64,000 nt of DNA. Source: Candidula unifasciata (Eukaryota; Mollusca; Gastropoda; Stylommatophora; Geomitridae). Positions 57,130 to 64,000 of the stretch are shown one piece after another (position 1 is the first letter of the stretch; each line of letters opens with the position of its first letter). The translations under genes were made by a program, and so were the position numbers. The notes under the pieces are model-generated. The model searched no databases, had not been told where the DNA came from, and worked only from the letters and a program-made list of their open reading frames with translations. The stretch covers positions 508,577 to 572,576 of the forward strand of contig CAJHNH020006024.1 of the NCBI GenBank assembly GCA_905116865.2, written 5' to 3'.

Positions 57130-57500
57130 CATAATATCCACCAACAGAACACTACTTAGGAACGATGACATTAGGAGGAGAGTCTGTATAGAACCAACAC
57201 TGAACTTTATAGGAGTTAGACAACAAATCAAATGGTTTGGTCATGTAATAAGATTGGCATCAGACAGGGTACCACAGAGAGCAGTGTTATAGAGATACAG
57301 CGGTAACAGAGCTACAAGTCGACCTCTTAGAAGGACCGCATAAATATCAAAAACATTTAAAAGTACTTTTTACGAAGCGCACAGAAAGGCCGGTTTGAGA
57401 GATCTCTTTCTGTCCTGACGCTGCCAGGCATTCACAGAGGAGGGGGAGGAGGAGGAGAAGAGGAGGAGGAGAAGAAGAGGAGGAGAAGAAGAAGAAGCAA
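57130..57500 (+). mobile_element. LINE 3' fragment with GGA/GAA tail
   Basis: RRRVCIEPTLNFIGV, QQIKWFGHVIRLASDRVPQR, ending in (GGA)n/(GAA)n at 57440-57497; sister to 54400-54725. Confidence 0.83.
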
Positions 57501-57514
57501 AATTCTGTTCAACG

Positions 57515-58195
57515 TTACAAAACAGTTATACAGTGGAAACTAGGATGCGAATTTATTCCGTCCCACACCTGAACCCGTTTAGTGAATAACTCATATCCTT
57601 CATCATCATCATTATCATCGTAAACCACTTCTGCCGTAAAAGCGAGGAGGAATAATTTGCGATCCAGTGCACGTTGGCTGCCACTGGCTATTGTCATGCC
57701 GTGAAGGCGTAGAGTGTCTTTAATGTTGTCGATCCATATTTTCCGCAGCCGTCCACTTGCTCTTGTAGTTGATCTTCTGAGATGTAGTGCTTGTGGTGGT
57801 ATTTGATCTTGCTGCATTTTAACGAGATGGCCAAACCACTTGATCTGCTGTTACTCGATGAATCTTTTAGATAGTGTCCACGTTTGGCACTGGTAGCTTA
57901 ATGTTGGAATGAATATGCTAATAATAATCTGTCTCTTTGCACTCATAGTTATGCTTGGATGTTTTAATAATGGTGACAATTGGTGTATAAGTGCTCTTGC
58001 TTTCTGACACCTGGTTTCTATTTCTCTGTCAATTATACCATCTTCTGTGATCATACTTCCTAGATATTTAAACTCCCTAACCTGATTCAGGGCAGAACCA
58101 TTCAGCTGTATGTGTAGTGTGGCAGGGGTTCTACTAACTTGCATTGTTTCGGTTTTGTTTACTCGTATCCTTAAACTATTTTTATCGTTAAAATG
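57515..58195 (-). mobile_element. LINE 3' region, two adjacent frames
   Basis: Minus strand 58144-57851 reads LNQVREFKYLGSMITEDGII, KARALIHQLSPLLKHPSITM, IPTLSYQCQTWTLS. After a break, 57817-57515 reads MQQDQIPPQALHLRRSTTRA and IWIDNIKDTLRL. It abuts the plus-strand LINE fragment at 57130-57500 tail to tail. Confidence 0.88.
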
Positions 58196-58689
58196 ATTGT
58201 AGATAATGTTAATGCATTCCAGCCCTCCGGTAATCAGCCTATTAATTTCAAAATAAAATTCTTCGTTTTGTTAAAGGGGAAAATGTTTGGCACTCGCTCT
58301 TTTGTTTTCTGCCGACAGCCGAATACATGGTTACTTTCAACCATGATGCTACAGTCCATCATCATCAAGTGCCTTTTCGACTGACTTAAAAGCCCTTCGG
58401 CAAGGTTAACCTGACCTAATCCATTAAACAGTAACTGAGATGCCGCTGGGTAAGAGTTCTCCTCCCTCCCTGTTCGCATCCTGGATTTCGCCTCATATTC
58501 CGGGGCAAACAATCTGGCGAGCCTGACCTCGTATCCTGAAAAACTCGTATTCAAGTACACTCGTTTCCTGAAGTTTATTTATGTTAATTACGTGTAACAC
58601 AATGGAACCGACCAATCAAATCTCTTTCCTAAATGTCTGTTGAATTCCAGACTCAGCGTGACAGTCCGATATGTTTGTAATTGTTATTG

Positions 58690-59105
58690 TGTTATTTCTC
58701 CACCTAATGGCTAATGGCATCCGTCAGTCCCGGGGGACTATGGAGATGTGCCGCTGGCTTTGGGAACAGCATCTGCTGTGACTGTAAAGTCCAATGCGGG
58801 AATGGCAGTCTTTGCCACACAGGTTACACACAAAAGCAGATACTCCCTCGTTGTGAGGCAGTTTTACTCTCCGGTGTCTCCTCTCCACAGCTCGTTGTGT
58901 TCGGTTTCTTTCAAAATGTGACAGTCCGTCTTTCACTTTCTGTCTCCATAGTAGTCGATCTGCAGCTGATTTTTCCCATGTCTCTGTGCCTACGCTCCAC
59001 CTACGCTTGGTTAATATACATTTCTGTAACCTGTGGTGCCATTTCACTGGGTTGAGATGAATTTGTCCGCATACCATAGTTGTGGATTTCATGTTGTATG
59101 ATAGA
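58690..59105 (-). mobile_element. LINE C-terminal fragment with CCHH-like knuckle
   Basis: Frame reads HHRLQKCILTKRRWSVGTET, ADRLLWRQKVKDGL, FVCNLCGKDCHSRIGLYSHS, R. The C-x2-C ... SRIGLxSHxR pattern is usual at the very end of many LINE ORF2 proteins. This is a family not otherwise seen in this window. Confidence 0.85.
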
Positions 59106-59425
59106 CATGGCCAAAGAAGACACCTTTTTTAGGGGTGCTTAGTTAGTCATGCTCTTAGTGCACTTGTTTCCATAAAAAAGGCGCACACGTCATTTGGAGG
59201 TGACAGGTTCGATTTCCAACAAGGTAACCATAGCCTTCGATTTTTTGTTGTTGTCAAAGTGTGGCTTTCTACTTATCTACCTCTTTCTATGAGTGCCGAT
59301 TAATACATATGTTTGTTTATTATATATATCATATATATTATGTATATATTTGTAGCTTTATTATTATTCGACCAACAGGGTAAATCCACAGGTCAGGGTG
59401 TCTAATATTTCAGGGGGTGGTAGAT
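59106..59425. other. No gene recognised
   Basis: Contains the block CACACGTCATTTGGAGGTGA followed by CAGGTTCGATTTCC, a possible tRNA-type B box of a SINE. Confidence 0.4.
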
Positions 59426-59429
59426 AGGC

Positions 59430-59530
59430 TGTATGCATTCGTGGGACCCAGGCTGCATGCATTCGTGGGACCCAGGCTGCATGCATTCGTGGGACTTAGG
59501 CTGCATGCATTCGTGGGACTTAGGCTGCAC
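59430..59530 (+). repeat. 24-bp tandem repeat, ~4 copies
   Basis: GCATGCATTCGTGGGACCCA + GGCT; the last two units have ACTTAGG instead of ACCCAGG. Confidence 0.95.
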
Positions 59531-59682
59531 CCTCTCGTATGACGTAGGTGGGTTGGGGTTCGGGCCAGTTCTAGATGTTTTAGGGTCGTTAAAAGCATCA
59601 GAAAGCCGGGAAACCCAGTCTTACCACCCTCTAAAATGTTGGACTGTCCCGTGACGTCACCTGGGGTAGGATATTACAAAAG

Positions 59683-59685
<3 letters not shown>

Positions 59686-59714
<29 letters not shown>
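59686..59714 (+). repeat. (AT)n microsatellite
   Basis: AT run of about 28 bases. Confidence 0.9.
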
Positions 59715-59716
<2 letters not shown>

Positions 59717-60081
59717 ACCCTACGGTTAACTCCCCTATGTGGGAGCGGTTAGTTGTTTTATATCAGCAATCATAATCATGTTTGTAATATTTGAAACGCA
59801 AAACTTAGAACGGCAGTCCCGCAATCCTGTTAGCTTTAAGCCCAGAGAATATTAAAAACATAACCAGAAATGCCCGCATTATGGCACGCCACGAAACATC
59901 TGATTAGCTGGAGACATTTCTGCGTCCGTGTCTTGGATTATTTGCCTGTAAATCTGGACACTTTAACGGTGTTTGAAATGTTTCCTGTAATTCACGTAAA
60001 GCTGTTCAGTAAACGGAATCGCCCACTCTTTAGAGTTACCTGGCCATTGGTTTGTTCGGGTTTGGTCGCTGTTCCTCCCCT

Positions 60082-60157
<76 letters not shown>

Positions 60158-60168
60158 AGTGTGTGTAT
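60082..60168 (+). repeat. (CT)n-(GT)n microsatellite
   Basis: CT run to 60126, then GT/GC alternation; a further CT run at 60463-60498. Confidence 0.95.
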
Positions 60169-60455
60169 GTGCGTACGTCTCTGTGTTTATTTTCTGTAGG
60201 CTGCAGTGCCGAGATGAAGTATAAGCAGCAGCACAGTGCCAGTTTGAGTGCTTGTATTAGGGTGAGGGTTCACAGAGACCCCTCTCTCTGTATCCCCCCA
60301 ACCTCTTTCTGCCTCTCTTTCTGATATCATTCTACTTTATTTCCACTGGACCTGGCAGAATCTTGGTGAACAATAAACAGCGGAACAGTCCTTGTCTCCA
60401 TGCTTACGTGCTTCGTATACGGGTTTTCAGACAGACTCCCTTTCTCCCTCTTTCA

Positions 60456-60505
<50 letters not shown>

Positions 60506-60509
60506 TATC

Positions 60510-61270
60510 CCGTCTAACCTTGATCTTCTCCTACCTTGCAGAGTCGAGGTAAGTATTAAAAGCACCAGCGTGCCAAATATTGCTTCGTATATCTGGGGAT
60601 CAGGAACCAGCGCCTCTACCTCCTCTCTAACCTTGATCCTATTATTCCTTGCGGTATACAAGTATTGTATATTTGAGAGTCATATGGACTCCGTCCTCCG
60701 CCCTCTCACTAACCTTCATCCACTTATACCTTGCGGTATAGAAGTAAGTATCGTATATTTGGGAGTCAGATGGACCCACCCCCTCCTCTACCTCCTCTCT
60801 AACCTTCATCCTCTTATTCCTTGCGGTTTAGAAGTAGGTATCATATATTTGGGAGTCACGTGGACCCACCCCTCCTCTTCCTCCTCTCTAACCTTCCTCC
60901 TCTTTTTTTTTTTTTTTTGCGGTACAGAAGTAAGTATGGTTTATTCGAGGGATCACATGTATCCCACCCTCATCCGTCAAATCTCTAACATTGAGCATCT
61001 TATACCGTGTGGTGTAGAAATGAGCATCGTATATTTGGGGGTCACATGAACCCCACCTTCTTCCTCCGTCCCATCTCTAGCCTTGGTACTTTTATACTTT
61101 GCGATACAGAATTAAGTATCGTATATTTGGGGGTCACATGGACCCCACCATCCTTCCCCGTCCCCTCTCTAGCCCTAAATCTTTTATATCTTGCAGTGTA
61201 GAAGTGAATATCGTATATTTGGGGAGAGGGTGTGTCACAGGGACCCCAGTTCCCCCCCCCCCCCCCCCGT
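60510..61270 (+). repeat. Imperfect ~85-bp tandem repeat, ~8 units
   Basis: Units run CTCTCTAACCTTCATCCTCT, TATTCCTTGCGGTATAGAAG, TAAGTATCGTATATTTGGGA, GTCACATGGACCCCACC. Bounded on the right by a C tract (61244-61268). The 228-codon frame over it is repeat-driven. Confidence 0.9.
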
Positions 61271-62560
61271 TCTAACCTTCATCCTCGGTGCTGTTCACAT
61301 TTCCAGGCTCAGGATTAAAGTAACTCCGTTTGCCACTAATGTCCCCTTCGGTCGTTGGACCTCTCCTCTGTTACAGGTGAGTCATGTTTTCCTTACTGTG
61401 AACGGTTTAACTGTTGCCTCGTTTATCGTCTTCTCACTGCTCGCTTGCGTGATAATTTTCACGTTCTACTACCTGCGAGACGGTTCTTGGGTATGGAAAC
61501 AGCGATATTTTTCTATTCCTATGCTCAATGTAACTGCTTTCTTTCTCACGGTGGAAAGCCACCGTCAACGAACGCAGAAATACAAAAACACCCCAGTTTC
61601 GATAGCCAAGAATCGTCGCACCTGCGGTGGTTCCCATGCAGTATTTATTACGTGCGAACAGGCGCCTAAGGAGCCTGAAATAGACTCACAACAATAAAAC
61701 CTCCCACAAATATTACATACAGCGAGCGAACGCCAAACCAAACCATATCATAACACCCCCGCAACATAGGAAAGGTCCATCGACCTAAGAACGCATGAAT
61801 GGCAAGGATAGTTACTCTAATCCTGGGTCTGGAAACGTCAACAGGACCCCATCCTCTCAAGACGACGTAATAGACTGCGGAAGAGTGTCTGCTTATGCGT
61901 TGAGTGCTTCGCATAAGGGTGTACTCAGGGACTCTCTCATTTCGGGCAGCCAGGTCACAGAGAACCCGAGCCGTGCGCCTCAACAAGGACTCCAGGTCTT
62001 GTTTTCCTAAGCTCCCAAATTATATCTGCCTGGGCTATTCTCGCGCTCATCCAAGTCAAGCGTAGATGTTCTATCGCACCACCGGCTGCTCCCCTGGCGC
62101 TATATTAGTTTCATCTTTTGAATGCAGTCATCACATATTAGTTTTCGTCATCTGCCAAGGGCAATTAATTCAACGCAACGTACACCACGTTATGGTTTTT
62201 GCTGAATTGAGAAGAGCGTTCTTCTCTCGTTTCACTGTGTTTTATGTAAACACATGTGAAGGCAGACAAACATGAGGCAGACATCGGCACAACTAGGAGG
62301 AAAACATTAGGAGATGGACGAACATAAGTACAAGGAAGTGTACAACCAAGACGAGTGACATAGTGTTAGAGACCAATTGCAGCCATCCTTCACCGTGGGA
62401 GCCGCAGCTACATACCTGCTGATATTATGGCATGGGTTCAAATTCGCACTGAGCGTCATTTAACTATCAGGCAACCCTAAATTAAAACAGGAACTAGAAA
62501 AGTCATAGGATATAAATGTGACCGCAGTGAACGTGACCAAATCATTAATGGAAGGTCTAA
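61271..62560. other. No gene recognised
   Basis: Some medium frames, none with a recognised family. 62340-62470 has a SINE-like stretch with GGGTTCAAATTCGC. Confidence 0.4.
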
Positions 62561-62563
62561 AGC

Positions 62564-63100
62564 AGCGTTCCTCAACCTTTTTACACCGGCAGCCCACCAA
62601 AACAGGGCAACATATTCCGTGAACCACCAAAACAGGGCAACATATTCAGTGGCACACCAAAACAGGGTAATATATTTCGTGGAAGACCAAAACAGGGTAA
62701 CATATTCCATGGCCTACTAAAACAAGGTTAAATATTCTGTGGCTCATCAAAACAAGGTAAAATATACCGTGGCTCATCAAAACAGGATAAAATATTCCGT
62801 GGCCCGCTAAAACAGGATAAAATATTTCATGGCCCACAAAAACTGGGTAAAATATTCCATGACCCACTAAAACTGGGTAAAATATTCCATGGCCTGCCAA
62901 AACTGTGTTAAATATTCTGTTGACTACCAAAACAGGGTAAAATATTCCATGGCCCACTAAAAAAGGTTACAATAATCTACGGTCTACCAAAATAGGCTAA
63001 CATATTCCGTGAATAATCAAAACACGTTAAAATATTCCGGGGCCTGCTATAACTGGGTGACATATTCTGTGGCCCACCAAAACCGGGTAAAATTTCCCGG
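62564..63100. repeat. 30-bp minisatellite seeded in a hAT-like end
   Basis: About seventeen units of CCACCAAAACAGGGTAAAAT + ATTCCGTGGC. It begins inside AGCGTTCCTCAACCTTTTTA, a hAT-type terminal sequence whose following bases (CAGCCCACC) form the first unit. Confidence 0.93.
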
Positions 63101-63204
63101 TTCGCACCTGATATTTAACCAAACACAGGGAAAACATTTTAATTTTGATTAAATTCCATGTCACAAAATTACAATTTTCAGTCAATGCGACGCCTACACT
63201 GTGA

Positions 63205-63295
63205 TTTGGCCCTGTAATGAGAAGAGAGGTATTGGAAAACATCGCGACAACTGGAAAGATCAGTGGAAAGATGATGATGATGACGACGACGTCTG
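63205..63295 (+). mobile_element. RTE-like LINE 3' end fragment
   Basis: GTAATGAGAAGAGAGGTATT, then ACAACTGGAAAGATC parallels 15207-15255 of the intact LINE (VMRRGKIEHVVTTGKICG), then GATGATGATG. Confidence 0.7.
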
Positions 63296-63544
63296 CTGCT
63301 GCTGCAAAGAAGTTACGACAAAATACGTTGCTAAACGCGGTTTTCCGGTTTTGTACACATTTGATCTTCATCCTAGATGTGTTCGTCAGACTGCAATCAT
63401 GGAAGAGAAAACCTACTTATCCTACCTTGTTACATGATTTAAAAAACACCAAACTGGCAGCTCACCTGGACTTTTCCGCGGAGCACCAGTGGATTGCAGC
63501 CCATGGGTCGGAGACCAGTGGCCTAGAGTCCTGTCCAGTTTATT

Positions 63545-63720
63545 GGCATCGCCACTGGCTCACCGGTCGGGACAGTACTTGAGTCTTGTCTCCTTTGATC
63601 GCATCTACACTGCAGGAGTCCTTTTCAGGGCTCTAGGTGGCGTGCAACGCTAGTCGTTCTTTTATATGGCGCATATAACCTAGTCACAATTATAACCTAA
63701 AGCTCCCCTTTGGGAGACGC
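63545..63720 (-). repeat. Family E repeat, inverted copy
   Basis: CACCGGTCGGGACAGTACTT, CTCCTTTGATCGCATCTACA, CACAATTATAACCTAAAGCT are the inverse of 24995-25160. Confidence 0.75.
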
Positions 63721-63769
63721 TGGTTGAACGTGACGATTTGTGTTTTGCCAGCGAAGCACCTACTTACCT

Positions 63770-63840
63770 ATCTAGAACAATGGTCTCCAACCTTTTTCAG
63801 GTGGGGCCACTGAGTATAGAGTAAGACCCGCCCCCTCCCT
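63770..63840 (+). mobile_element. hAT-like transposon end
   Basis: ACAATGGTCTCCAACCTTTT, TCAGGTGGGGCCACTGAG, similar to the end at 62564. Confidence 0.5.
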
Positions 63841-64000
63841 CCTCCCAACATAACAAAATGTGACTGAAAAGAGGACAGAAAGAAAAACCCCAAGCGCTGC
63901 CAACAAGAATTTGTAGAAACCCACCCAAACAAATCAAGGGGTCAAATAACAACAGAAATAAGCATCAACAGCTGTTAATTTAGTGTCTAAACATCAATGT

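Noticed and set aside
60363..61049. A 228-codon plus frame
   Set aside because: Spans a CT run and the 85-bp tandem repeat; no family resemblance.
61191..61697. A 168-codon plus frame with a hydrophobic segment (VASFIVFSLLACVIIFTFYY)
   Set aside because: Could resemble a membrane segment, but there are no splice, start or family signals and its first part is tandem repeat.
56231..64000. Search for upstream CPSF2 exons (metallo-beta-lactamase part)
   Set aside because: No minus-strand segment with the expected motifs and splice signals was recognised.

Overview
The window is nuclear DNA from an animal. It is AT-rich, has small exons separated by multi-kilobase introns with GT-AG borders, and is dense with non-LTR retrotransposons, tRNA-derived SINEs, cut-and-paste transposon relics and micro/minisatellites. 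The repeat style (RTE-type LINEs with ATGATG or other short-unit tails, several tRNA-derived SINE families) and the diverged but readable metazoan proteins suggest a lophotrochozoan, most likely a gastropod mollusc. That assignment is inference from the sequence only.

Three host genes can be supported. (1) 774-6300, minus strand: the first three coding exons of a tau-tubulin kinase (TTBK1/2 type), from its ATG to HRDVKP of the catalytic loop; the gene leaves the window at the left. (2) 27704-32527, plus strand: a complete three-exon CHAC2-type glutathione-specific gamma-glutamylcyclotransferase. (3) 40191-56230, minus strand: the last six coding exons of CPSF2 (the 100 kDa cleavage and polyadenylation specificity factor subunit), with in-phase joins and ending in the family's C-terminus; its 5' part lies beyond the right edge. 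The genes are unrelated in function and do not form an operon or pathway.

Everything else is mobile or tandem repeat sequence. 6.4-7.4 kb and 20.3-20.7 kb hold two foldback elements with the same palindromic core. 8.9-9.8 kb is a composite satellite alternating a unique unit of about 47 bp with (CT)n. 11.0-11.9 kb is an internally deleted mariner. 12.1-15.4 kb is an apparently full-length RTE-like LINE with a 939-codon open ORF and a 12-bp target-site duplication. 15.6-17.3 kb is a nest of LINE fragments with a clean insertion junction. 18.3-19.1 kb is an inverted duplication of a LINE/SINE junction. 21.7-22.1 kb is a SINE inside a SINE. 23-27 kb holds more LINE relics. The CHAC2 introns carry a piggyBac-like relic (27.9-28.7 kb), a Tigger/pogo relic (29.5-30.8 kb) and LINE/SINE pieces. 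33-39 kb is SINEs, LINE tails and a 60-bp minisatellite split by a LINE.

The CPSF2 introns hold a 42-bp minisatellite that resembles the adjacent splice-donor flank, an imperfect minisatellite of about 40 bp, a 600-bp compound tetranucleotide microsatellite, and LINE and SINE copies. 56.2-64 kb has no recognised exon; it carries hAT-like ends, LINE pieces and three further minisatellites. No rRNA gene, functional tRNA gene, CRISPR array or bacterial feature was seen.
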